From: Thamnaconus septentrionalis
Lineage: Eukaryota > Chordata > Actinopteri > Tetraodontiformes > Monacanthidae
Reading direction: 5' to 3'
Assembly: GCA_009823395.1 (NCBI GenBank)
Contig: CM020502.1
Coordinates: 2,661,001 to 2,725,000, forward strand
DNA length: 64,000 nucleotides
Position numbers and translations under genes: made by a program. Positions 30,992 to 41,818 of this stretch are shown piece by piece. The stretch's first letter is position 1. Each line of letters starts with the position of its first letter. The notes under the pieces are model-generated. The model was not told the origin of the DNA. It ran no database searches and was given only the letters and a program-made list of their open reading frames with translations.

Positions 30992-31904
30992 TTGACTCAG
31001 GAAGTTGCAGTGCAATTTCCAGCAGATAACTTTTATTATGTCAAACTGGTGTTGTTATTCAGGTAAATTTGTTGTACTTTTTTTTCTTTTTATGAATGCA
31101 GATTTCAAACGTCAGGGTTGTGTGGATTTGTCTGCTCCTTCTTCTTCTCCTTTTTAATTTTTTTTTTTTTTTAAACAAATTCTTTATTTGTACCAGTGCT
31201 ATGTCTCTTGTTTTTGAAGGCCCTCTGATGGTCACACTGTAAGTTCAGTCGGGTCCATCTACCTGGGAATAGCCATGTCAGATAAACGTTTACATGCAAA
31301 CATTGTTGCCTTATCTTCCCATTTCCTAGTTTTATGTTTCATTTCTGCCAAAGTCTGTGCCTTCTCCTCAGGCGGGGTGGGTGTGGGAGGGCGGCTAATC
31401 TGCCTAGCAATATTCGACCAAATTTTGTTCTAATTCTTTTTCTGACAGTACATCGCTCATATCCCTAAGAATTAGCATCTACGTTTTAATCATATGATTC
31501 ATTTTTTTCTCTCCCTCCAACAGTCACATTTCCCATCTTCTCCTAACAAGTGGTGTAGTCCAGTTCAGCATAAATAAAACATGTTAGAAATCAACGGGAC
31601 TATTTATGCAAATATGTGAATCAAAGATTTGTGGTGTGGAATTCATGTGAAACATGTAATTGCACTATTTTTTTTCCTTCTCCCAAAGGGGGGTGTTTCA
31701 GAAAAAAAGCGACACCTCCCTGGTTGGTGTGACCCTTTTGAAGTGTACCTGTGTGCTTTTTTTTCTCAAAAACACTGAAAAAATTCTAACTTATTTATGT
31801 TTTGCTTTTTTGTTGTTGTTGTGAGTGTATACCATCGTATACCTCCAGAAGCAAGTTTTTTGTATAAATATACATATATATATTTTCATTATTGTCTTAA
31901 GATG

Positions 31905-31910
31905 AATAAA
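31905..31910 (+). terminator. cdkn1b: cdkn1b poly(A) signal
   Basis: AATAAA in the setting GATGAATAAAATG, after a TATA-rich segment. It is the best candidate for the end of the cdkn1b mRNA. Confidence 0.65.
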
Positions 31911-31930
31911 ATGTTGCAAAACTGAGCCTA

Positions 31931-32272
31931 ATAATCAATTTTATATGCTGTGTTTTGTACTCTGTTGTTTCGAATCCCCTCGTCTGGATGGTGAATGATT
32001 AAAAGCCAACGATGGTGTAATAAATGTGTACACTCACTAGTCTGATTGCACCGTGCACAAGTGTTTCCGCCGATGTGAAAGCACAAGACAGGTTGACTAG
32101 CAGAGTTTTCATGCTTGCTTCAACAAAAATGAGCATTTGAAATTGCAGATATGCACTAATAAGTTAAGAAATAAAACAGCGCATCGTAAGGTTTACAGGC
32201 TGCAGGATTAGTTCCTTTTTGCAGCCTGTGTCAAAGCAATTTGCTTACAGCCCTTGAACCTCCCCACAGACT

Positions 32273-32312
<40 letters not shown>

Positions 32313-32527
32313 CACTATCAGGCTGTTGTTGCAGTAGCAGCAGCAACAACAAGTCGCTGTCGTGTTTGCAGTTGGATTAAATCGCGGTGTGAGGGATCCA
32401 TCTTGAGTGCAGAGAGAGCGCAAGCGAAGCAGCGATCGGTCGCTCTCTCTCTCTCTGTCTGTCTCTCGCTCTCTCTCTCTGTCTCTCTCTCTCTTTCTCG
32501 CTCTCTCTCTCTCTGTCTCTCTCTCTT

Positions 32528-32563
<36 letters not shown>

Positions 32564-32805
32564 GCTCTCTCTCTCTCTCTCTCTCTCCCGCTCTGCTCTC
32601 TCAACTTGAAAACAACATGGGTAGGTCCCGAGGCGGAGAGGGAGAGAGCGAGAGAGAGAGAGAAAAAAAAGGAGGGAAAAGAAGTTCAGGGTTACTGGCG
32701 TAGCTCTCCTCCAATCACAGCAGAGGGGAGAAAGCAGGCCACTTAGAGGCAGCCACTCAGAGGAGCAGTGGGAGGGAGCTCCGGAGCAGCACAGGCTGTT
32801 CTTTT

Positions 32806-32836
<31 letters not shown>

Positions 32837-32983
32837 AACAACCCGCACGCACGCACGCACGCACACACACCACCCAATTAGTTTCATTGGCTGCCTCTTT
32901 CCTGTTGATATGGCTGTGTAGGAGTGAAATGTTGCAGAGTGAGCAAACAGTGCGCCGTTTTTACAAAATCTCACTCTGTGCGA

Positions 32984-33015
<32 letters not shown>

Positions 33016-34500
33016 ACATGCGTTCATGTGTGTAAACGCTCACAGAGTGCACTCCGGCACTTTTTTTTTTTCAAGTTATATTTTATTTTATGTTTTTTTT
33101 TTTTCACTTTTAGTGGACGCCACCAGGGAGTTTGCGAGTCTAAATTTGGCCAACCACCGCTGATGTTTTTTCTTTCTTTCTTTGTTTTGATCCGCTTGGC
33201 AGATTTCTTTATTTTTTAATGAAGTGTGGTTTTGGAAATAGGGTCATCACGCGGTGTTTTATGGAGTGTTTGACATTTAAGCAGAACCAATCTGGGGAGG
33301 TGGTAGTATTGGTGGAGGTGGGGGGTAAGGGTGGATGCGTGATTCAATTATGAAGAAAGCACGCTGCGGTCGTGCCCCATCTGACCAGCATTATTTGGCT
33401 TTCCTCAAAACTTGAGTCCACTGGCTGATTGTTGGTCCGGCATTTTCTGTGAGTCACACAATCAAGTGTGTGATTTTTTTCTTTTCAGAGGTGGAAGTCA
33501 CTGCATAAAAACCAGCCATTTATGGAAATAGCACCAAACCCTTTTTTCTTTGGTATTGTTTCAATGGGGTTGAACAACAACTACCAACCACAGCCACGAG
33601 TGAAAATTTCTGAGCATATTTGCACACTTAACTGCACCGGAGTCAGTATCAGTTGAACCTGAAGGTGTGACCTGTTCGGTGAGGGTCGCGTGTTTCACAC
33701 CTGAGGTAGTGCAGGTATAACCAAGGATTACGAGGAGCACACGAGCCAGTTATTATCGTCGTCGTCGTCGTGCTGCAGCTGTCAAAACCAAAGGCTCTGG
33801 CTTTCACGAAAACAGAAAAGTTGCCCTGTGGCTTGTGTGAACTTGCTGCAATCAGCTGCAATCACTTGACAAGGAAACTCTTCAACACTGATGCGGTGGC
33901 CACAAATTTATGTCCCAGGTGTGTTTGTCTCATGGTGTGACATGCGGTGAGAGGCCTCGTGTATTGCTGAAATGCCCCCCAGTCTCCCCCTCTGTTTTCA
34001 GGTGTTCCCAGATGCACAACGCAATAGGTGCAAAATACCGCTTGAGTTGAGCCCAAAGCAGATATTTGATCCAAATGATCTTTATCAATGCAAATTAACT
34101 TTGCAATACACGTGTTTGCAGATTACTTGAAACGTTCCACTGTGAATCCTTTGTATTTTATATAAAAGTAATGGAATTTAGACTTCTTAAAACGGGAGGC
34201 CCCATGAATTAATTTTGCTCTGTGCTTTTTAGAGGCTGTGCTCCAAATTGCAAACCGCTTTGCATTCACTGGAAGTGAGTGTTATTTTTTGTAGTGCCAC
34301 CTTGCTTATAAGAAGTTTAAGTGCAAATGTTTTTGGGTTTTCTTTTTGTGCGTTTTCAGCACGAGTGCGCATTGCACAGTCATGCATTTTGTACAGAAGT
34401 GTGATTTGAAAGCTCTTCCTCTCTGAGGGGCTGAGATCTGGACGTCGAAGTGAACGTTAGGTCCGGGTGGTCACCATGACGCCCAGAGTACTGGGTCTTC
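31931..34500. other. Gene-free region with long pyrimidine tracts
   Basis: No gene is supported. It contains two (CT)n tracts (32275-32309 and 32441-32588), an (AT)n run (32808-32830), a CGCA tetramer run near 32847, a (GT)n run (32986-33014) and a GTC trinucleotide run near 33756. The open frames here are translations of these repeats. Confidence 0.65.
32441..32588. repeat. Long (CT)n tract with CTG and CTCG interruptions
   Basis: About 148 bases of almost pure pyrimidine on the + strand, with a second, shorter CT tract 130 bases upstream. Such tracts can form triple-stranded DNA. Confidence 0.95.
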
Positions 34501-35997
34501 GACTGGAAGTTTTCTAAGAAGAAGAAGAAGAAGAAGAAGATTGTTGTTGATTCAGTCATTTTCAAAAAGAAGCGGCAGTCGCTTTTCCCACTTTCTTTTC
34601 TTTTTTTGCGTTTCAACAGAATTTCTTAAGGCAGATATGACATCACCACTGTAAAGATCTGTTCCAGACATGACCTCAAAACCATGGCTAACACGTGTGT
34701 GTGTGTGTGTTGTATGTGTGTGTATGTGTGTGCGAGAATGACGTTCATCATTCCACTATAACTTTGGTGGTGGTGGTGGTGGTGGAGGCAGGAGGGGAAG
34801 GGGAGAGGGTGAGGGGGGCCATTCTGCAGCACAGCTGCTTCACGTCGACGATCTCCAGCCTCATGTCCGCCACCAAGGGCCCAATGGTTTACCCCGAGCG
34901 TGCCGCCCTTCGCTCTAACCAACACCTCACCCCCGACCCCCGCAGAGGCACCTCCCATATCAGCGTCAGCCATTCATTGCGGCCGCAGATAATGAGAGGA
35001 GTAATGGCTCGTAAAAAGGCCGGCCGGCCGAAGCTGGAGCTATGAATAGACGCCCGGCGGAGGTGCGCTCGCGAAAAGTGTGAGCTCACAGCTTGGCGAG
35101 CACCGGAGGTGTTTTTCTCTTTCTTTTTCTGACACGTTTCCTTTTAGTTTATCTGTGCACAAAGACAAAAATTTGGTTTGATTTCCGAAAGCACACATCC
35201 ACCTTCGGCTTCTTGTCCTCGTTCATTTGTCTGTGTTACCGATACCGGTGTCGGTACTGATACCAGGGTTGAGTACTCTCCTCGTGCACTCGTCTACTCG
35301 AAAAATATGTGCTGATCCAACACCAACACCAGTTGTATATGTATTTATCTGACAATTATGTTACATTTGTGTTTGTATTGCAGTGAAGCTTGCGACAGTC
35401 ATCCAAAGCTTGGAAAACATGCTGAGGAATGTCATTCAACAGAGCATCTGTGGAGAACAACAAACAAAAAAAATCTAAGAAATCCTATAATGTGTAATGG
35501 CCTAATCAAGTACTCAGCATCTGTACCAGTGAGTGCCAAAATGGAAGCACTCAGTTGTCTCGGCGCATCTCTACTTGTTATGGATCTGCTGATAGAAAAT
35601 AAAAGAAAACAAAAGAGAGGAGAAGAAAAGAAAAGAAAACAAGGAAGCAAGAGAAAGAGAAGGAAACAAGGTGGAAGAATTCGAAGAGGAAATACGAAGG
35701 GCCTCTTGGCTGCATCTCCACCCGACTTGATCCAGATTGCATCCAGTGCAGGATGTTAACAACACCATGTGCCAAATGGGAAGATTTTGCTCTTTCAGGG
35801 TTTTCGAAGGACTCTGTGGTTCATGCAGCTTCGGTACCAGGTTGTTTCTGTTACCCTGCAGTAGGACACGTGCAAATGAAACCTGCCCCAACTCGCAAGT
35901 GTCTGCGTGGACGTTGCTGCAGCTTAGCCAGTTAGCGTAGGCCGTTCTATTCTCAAAAACCGTCTTGGTGAAAGAAAAAAAAAAAAGCACTTCACCT

Positions 35998-36025
35998 CCT
36001 GCGATTATTTCACAATAATCGCAGG
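35998..36025. repeat. Perfect 12-base inverted repeat
   Basis: CCTGCGATTATT (35998-36009) and its exact complement AATAATCGCAGG (36014-36025) flank a four-base loop TCAC, giving a strong short hairpin. Confidence 0.95.
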
Positions 36026-36159
36026 ACAACTTTTGTCTTAACCGCAAGTGGCGGTGCTGTAACCGGTCAGCTTCTTTTTTTAGTTACTTGCAAGGTGCCT
36101 TGAGAAGCCACAGGAGGACGATACGGGAAGCGGCTAGCTGCAAGGTTGGCGGATGCTAT

Positions 36160-36410
36160 TACTGCAAATTTTTGCCATCTTGCCATCTCCTTTGAGATGA
36201 CAAGAACAAGTCCACTTGCCTCAACTTAACCCCTTCAACATTAAGATGACTTGGACGACTGAGAACCTTCACAGTCATTTTGAAGGTTAAGAACTGAAGA
36301 AGCGTTTTCGGATGAGAGGCTAAACATCTTAGAGATACCAAAAAACCTGAACTTAACCTTCAAGACGACGGTGGTCTAGAGAACTGAGAACCTTCACGGA
36401 CATAATAGTG
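36160..36410. mobile_element. Possible LINE 3'-region remnant
   Basis: It contains two copies of CTGAGAACCTTCAC (near 36257 and 36382) and a TTTTCGGATGAGAGGCTAAA segment. This resembles a repeat family common in fish whose 3' part carries such sequences. It is too decayed to assign firmly. Confidence 0.4.
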
Positions 36411-36581
36411 TAGATGTTTTTGGTTTTCAGTGATCAATGTTTGCTAAAGGGGTCACATGAATCGGTGACCTGGAAGAACCTTGTACAATATAATGATCCA
36501 ACCTGATTGAGCGCAGGCCGGCCAATTCTGGTCATTGGAATCGTTGAAGGGAAACCGTAGGAACAAACTTGATGACAACCC

Positions 36582-36583
<2 letters not shown>

Positions 36584-36647
<64 letters not shown>
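36584..36647. repeat. (CA)n microsatellite
   Basis: A perfect CA run of about 64 bases. Confidence 0.95.
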
Positions 36648-36649
<2 letters not shown>

Positions 36650-37414
36650 GCAGCCCTCAAGAAGAAATCAAACACATGTGATCTACTCGGGGAGGGAGGG
36701 AAAGTCACCGTGATGTGTTTGCGTGTTTGTGTGTGCGTATTTGGTTTGCTGTAGTCAACCGTCGACGACCATCGGGGCGACTTGAGCTCGCAAAAAGAGG
36801 GATGACACACACTGGTTGAGGCTGAGAGAGTGTGTATTTGTACGTGTTTGTGTGCGTTTTATCTTTACAACATCTATCCTGGAATGCACAACGTTTGCAA
36901 TGTTCTGTAGTTGCCTTGTCACTTCACCTAACCAAACCTAATGTGTATTCCTTTGTGGCTGCAGGCCACTGATTGTTTTTTGTTTTGTCCTGAGTGTGTG
37001 TGTGGATTCTTATGCTGTGATGCCACAACCTGCCGTGTTACTAATCCCTGTCGAGATGCGTTTGTGTGACTACAGATTAAGCCTCTATTTGTCCAGCAAC
37101 GCCTCAAAAACACTCGTGGTCACGGATGATCTCTGAACACTCGACCTCCTCGCCGTCTCTTCTCTCGCCTTCCTCCCTTCGTGGCGATGATGACTAATGT
37201 TTGACCCGAGAGCTGACGTGTGGCTATGGGAAGTATCAGTGCTCGCGGGTCAGACCAAGGGCAGCGCCGACCCCTTTGTTGTTTTGCGCGTTCGCCGTTG
37301 CGATCAGGCGAGACTGGGTCGAATGTCGCAAGTGCTGCAGCTCCGAGGATGCGGCGCTTGTGAGGAGCTTGTTTGCACTGTCTTCCACGTATGAGGATAG
37401 TTGTGAGTTTGCGG

Positions 37415-37744
37415 TTATAAACCTTTTGACTGGTGGGCCACAATGGGTTCTAAAATATGACAGAGGGGCTGGAACAGCAGCAGATGGATGGAGGAATACG
37501 TAGAAAAGATGTGCTTTAATGTCTATTGAAAATGAACAAAAGCATCACAATAAAATATGTCTTTCAGCCAAACGGTATCTAGCTCTTTATTGCTCTCTCT
37601 CTCTCTTCAAACAGAAAAAATGGATGAAATACAGCTATTTTTTGACTTAATTACTATCAATATAAATTCTTCAAGTTTGGCGTGACGCATTAAAAAGCTT
37701 GACAGGGCGCATATGGCCCCCGGGCCATAGTTTGCCCGTGCCTG
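37415..37744 (+). mobile_element. hAT-like MITE
   Basis: It shares TTTTGACTGGTGGGCCAC and GACAGAGGGG with the reverse copy at 46630-46970 and ends in CATAGTTTGCCCGTGCCTG, the partner of a CAGGGGTGGGCAAAC end. The left end is eroded. Confidence 0.7.
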
Positions 37745-40192
37745 ATTTACACTCTCAAAAATACCAAAGACTTCCTTGATACTTCTGCGATTGATGTTTT
37801 TGATGCATTCATGGCCATATTGTAAAATATGCATTGCATCTATCTCGGCTACCCATCTGGTCAAAACAACTGCTCCGGAATTTAGCCAGTCAGTAACAGT
37901 TTGAGGCCTCCTATTGGATTGAGGGTACATGTTAGCAAGCGTCAGGAGTTCGGTGGCTAGCCGTGATGCGCTGTGTGGAGTTTACATAAACTCTTACCAA
38001 AGCTAACTGAGAGTCAATCATCAACATGTTTACAGAGAAAGGCCCTAAAGTTCCAGTTAAAGATCCAGCTAGCATCCACGCTAATCGCTTTAGCAGCAGC
38101 TTGGCTGGCCATCACTTCCTGTATTTACTTCTTGTATACTTCTGTTATTCTATGTCAGTTACATAGCACCAGCTGCACCCTAGTTTTTGGGATTCTTTTT
38201 TATTGTCGTTGTTGTTCCATTCTTATATTAATGAAAATTTCAAACTCCAAATTGCAATCTTTGTCCATCTCAAATTGTTTATGTAATTCTCCAGTGGTAA
38301 AAAAAATGAAAAAAGCATTGCACTAAATCTTAACGCTGATTCTGTGACACACATTGTGTTGTATATTAAAGCACAAAATGTGCTTTACAAGTTTGATTTG
38401 TTTTGATCCCTCCCGCTCGGTTGCTGCCGAATCTTCTTCCGTCAAATTTCCATCATAGTCGACGGACTTGTGTTGCAGATCTTTGAGGCCATACGATGCT
38501 CTGACATGACAGTTATTGCCGACTAATCACCAAACCGTGTGAACCTTCGCAAGTCAAAGTGTGAGAACACTGAGAGTTTGTTTCTAAATATTTCTTCATT
38601 ATCTTCCAATCGTATGTGATACTTTCCTTTGACAGGATGTGAGAAACTAAACCTGTGGGCAGCGTAAGTCATATTAAAAGTGCTGTTTCATAGTCAGACA
38701 TGTGGGCGCGAGAGAAAAAACAAACCAAAAATATCTTAGCACGCACCCATCATCACAGTGCAACACCTGACTGAAAACCAGAAAAAGTGAAAAACTTTGT
38801 GGTTCAGTTTATTTTTGTGCCTCAACCAGATATTTCCCACTTCCAAATGTTTTTTTTTGCTCATATCAACCAGGACGTTGGCAAAGAATGAAAGCGTTCC
38901 TCTTCCAGAGCCGGCAGAGTTTCAGAGGCTAATGCCTCAGCTCTGACCTTCTGGCCAAGTCTTGTAGCTTTTCTAAAAAATTAACCTTTCCCCTTTCATT
39001 AAGTCCAGCATGCCCAGCAGTTGACACCGGGGGAATGTTTTGACTCAGAGCAAAAAATAACATGACCCCAGATCCTGGTGGGACAATAAGTTTGTGAACT
39101 ATTAGCCACAGTTGTGAATTGGTTGGGGGAGGAGGAAAAAAAAAACCCTGCTGTCCTCTACCAAGTGACCGGCTTCCTTGTTTTTGTTGCCAACATGTGG
39201 AAGGCATCGCTGTGACCAAGGTGCTAAAATCCCAGCTTTTGGCTGCAGGCTGTGATCAAAGGGCCAAAAAGTTGTTTTCTTCAGATCCATACAGCTTTAT
39301 AAGTAATGATATACATCAAAAATATATGGGCTCTTCAGTGTGTGTATGTTCCAGAAAAATGACAGAAAAAAAGTATTTTTGTGTTTGGCAGCACAAATGT
39401 TGCTTTGTCTCACGTTACCCCTCGGAGCCCCGCACATATTCGTACGACGAGCTCGCGGTATTCAGGCTTTCCATTTGATAAATGTAATGGTGGGATTGGG
39501 GATAATAATTTAAGCAGAGCAGGAAGGAAGGTTGACTTTCTGTAATTCTCCAGCTCGCAAGAGACTTTTGGGCTGGGCTGAAGTCCGGCAATTTAGGATC
39601 TCTCTGCCGTGAATAATCCTCGTTTAGATCACATTATTTACTCCCTCCCAAAAAAGTACTGGAAATGTATGTTTGAATACAGGGATATCTCAAAAATATT
39701 AACTTGTTTCCATTTTTCCTCTTCCTGTTCCCGTCACTCTTGGCCAGAAGAAGATGAGGGTTGGATAGGGAAGGACCACTGTCATTTTTATCAACTGCAA
39801 CAACAGAGATTGAGTTTCAGACACAGGGCTGTTGTAGCTTCTCTGTGCACTCGCGTTGGAAAGAGGTGCTTTTTTTCTTGGTAAATGGGGTTTTGTTGTG
39901 TGTGTGTGGGAGTGAGAGGAAGAAGACGGCTACAGACATTTGACACTTTTTTTATTTTTTCAGTCCGAGTCTCTGTCTTTACAGCCGCTCATCACACCCG
40001 TGCACTCTAACGTTTGCATGTCAGAAGCCAAAAAAACCTCCCACTCGTTGCAGGTTTTAAAAGCTGATTTGTCATTTCAAGCTGCTGCTTAGACAAACCC
40101 AAATGGCCTTTTTAGATATCCGAGAGTAGTATGAAGTATGAAATCCCACACCACCGTTTTGCCAAGCTAACCATTTTCAGATGGTCATTAAG

Positions 40193-40206
40193 TCGCCACC
40201 TAGTGT
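40193..40206 (-). promoter_or_regulatory. CTCF-like motif, reverse orientation
   Basis: The minus strand reads ACACTAGGTGGCGA, matching the CTCF core at 12 of 14 positions; only the two outermost bases differ. It faces the forward motifs at 7206 and 25201. Confidence 0.35.
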
Positions 40207-41645
40207 AATTAATTCCTTAGTAGTGATTAGAAAAAAAAACAACAACAAAAAAACAGGAAATGCTCCCAGCAACTCCTAGCAACGAAGAAGAGAAAGGGGA
40301 ACTGCTGCTAGCCAAGCTGCAGTGAGATGGCTTTTTTTTTTTTGTTTTACATCAAAATAATTGCATTGCTTGCTTTTCTCTGTGGCACAGACTGCCCTAC
40401 TTTGCTCCATAAGTAGCTTTGGTAAGAATTCAGAGAAAGACCAGCAGCAAATAACAACGGTGTCTTCCCTTAGACCTCAAGGAAGTCTCACAAGGAGCAG
40501 TTAACAGCAGCAGCTAGCAGCAGTTTCAACAGAATTTGGCATCTGGCCTCAAAGGTTGTTCTTGTTTTTTTGTTTTTATTGTTATTGTTTTAAGGTTTAA
40601 AGTTTTGTTTTTAACCATCTATCAAAGGAACAGTTTCATTCCCAACTGGCTTTGGCTTAAAGTTTAGGTAGAGACCACAGTGCAAATTAGCTAGCCCAGG
40701 GCGCGTTTTGAGAGAACATGCTACGGTTGCCACACGCATCGACAGGAACCAGTGCTAACAAATCTCATTGGCATTTCTTGACAGACCGTGACAAGCCGAC
40801 CGATCTGGGTAGGAACCCTGCAAAATAGCGCCTCAGCTAAACACTCACCACGTGAGCAGACCAATAAGGAAGTCTCTAACTTTAGCAGCATGGCTAAATT
40901 AGCAAGGCTGCAGGGAAAGTGTCAAAATTACCTTTTTGGTTTCCAGCCACCCAAATAAACAGCAGCATTTCTTTAACTTTCGCAAAAGATGCCACTGATT
41001 TATTGTTCGGTTGGTTGTTGTTGTTGTTGTTGTTTTTTTTTCAGTACATATTGCATAATTATACTAGTACGTGGTTAGAAGTGAGCAAGGTAAGTTTGAT
41101 CAGCAGCACCCTCCCAGCTGTGGAAATGACTCACCTGCAGACAACTGGGTCTGAGCCAGATGAGAATGTCTCCTTATTTTATGACAGGATGATGAAGCTT
41201 TCAGCGCGCAATATGCAGTCATGAGGCTGTATTGGTTGATGATTAACTGTAACAGAGTTTTGCGTGGGGACGCACGTGACCGTACGTGTTTACTCTCAAC
41301 TCCCCCTTGTACAAAGGGTCAGACTGACGAGACGTATGAGTCACTCAGACGTGACATTCAAATTCAGTCACATTTCTGCAATTTTTTCCCCGTTTTGATG
41401 ATTTTCTCTTCGGTTTCAGACTTTTTCGAAAAAAGAAAATCACTCTCGCACCGGTTACCACATTGACGCAGGTTTCATTCTTTCATCTTCATCAGAAGTT
41501 AAAATCTCACAATAGATTGTGTCACAGTGTCTTACGATTTCATATAATGGAAAATTTATAAGGCCCAAAAACGAACGAACAAAAATCAAACGCGTGAACC
41601 ATCGACATTGACATGAATGGCAAATCACAAAAAACATTTTTATCC

Positions 41646-41818
41646 ATTAAAAGGTCCCATATTATATAACACTTTTGCTGTGGGCTGTACACGGATTGAG
41701 AGCTAAAAATAGTTTTTTCTGGCGTGTTTTTTGCGATAACTAATTGTGCAACGCTCTACCGAAGCCCAGAATAACACATAAAGACTTGAATTTGGTCTGA
41801 CAGGGGTCCTTTTAAAGG
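41646..41818. mobile_element. Short MITE with AAAGGTCCCATAT end
   Basis: It starts with AAAAGGTCCCATATTATATA, the same end sequence as the element at 12012, and finishes at GGGGTCCTTTTAAAGG. The right end is degenerate. Confidence 0.5.

Larger units (their letters stand above)
30566..31930 (+). other. cdkn1b: cdkn1b 3'UTR exon
   Basis: A probable third, non-coding exon. The acceptor CATGTCTCACAG lies before 30566. It contains two ATGTAGCA sites, a (GT)n tract at 30938-30988, several T-rich stretches, TTATTTATG near 31791, and AATAAA at 31905-31910. The length (about 1.36 kb) resembles that of mammalian p27 mRNAs. Confidence 0.65.
34501..36430. other. Gene-free region with a GC-rich patch
   Basis: It contains a (GAA)n run (34519-34541), a (GGT)n patch near 34767, a GC-rich patch at 34840-35060 and a perfect 12-base inverted repeat at 35998-36025. 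An open frame at 35358-35759 is Lys/Arg-rich and resembles no protein I recognise. No gene is supported. Confidence 0.55.
36431..41640. other. Gene-free region
   Basis: It holds a (CA)n run, a hAT-like element at about 37415-37744, scattered poly-A and poly-T runs and a CTCF-like motif on the minus strand at 40193-40206. Short open frames show no known domains. I see no splice-linked exon series. Confidence 0.55.

Noticed and set aside
32377..33052. Long Arg/Glu- and Ser/Leu-rich open frames on both strands
   Set aside because: They are translations of the (CT)n/(GA)n tract and have no start, splice or domain support.
35358..35759. 133-codon Lys/Arg-rich frame with two Cys-His-like residues near its start
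   Set aside because: The first part has a CxxC-like pattern, but the rest is a purine-rich low-complexity stretch, and no splice signals or similarity are seen.
36040..36056. Third forward CTCF-like motif CCGCAAGTGGCGG
   Set aside because: It misses key positions of the core (the CTAG or YAG part), so it is not a fair match.
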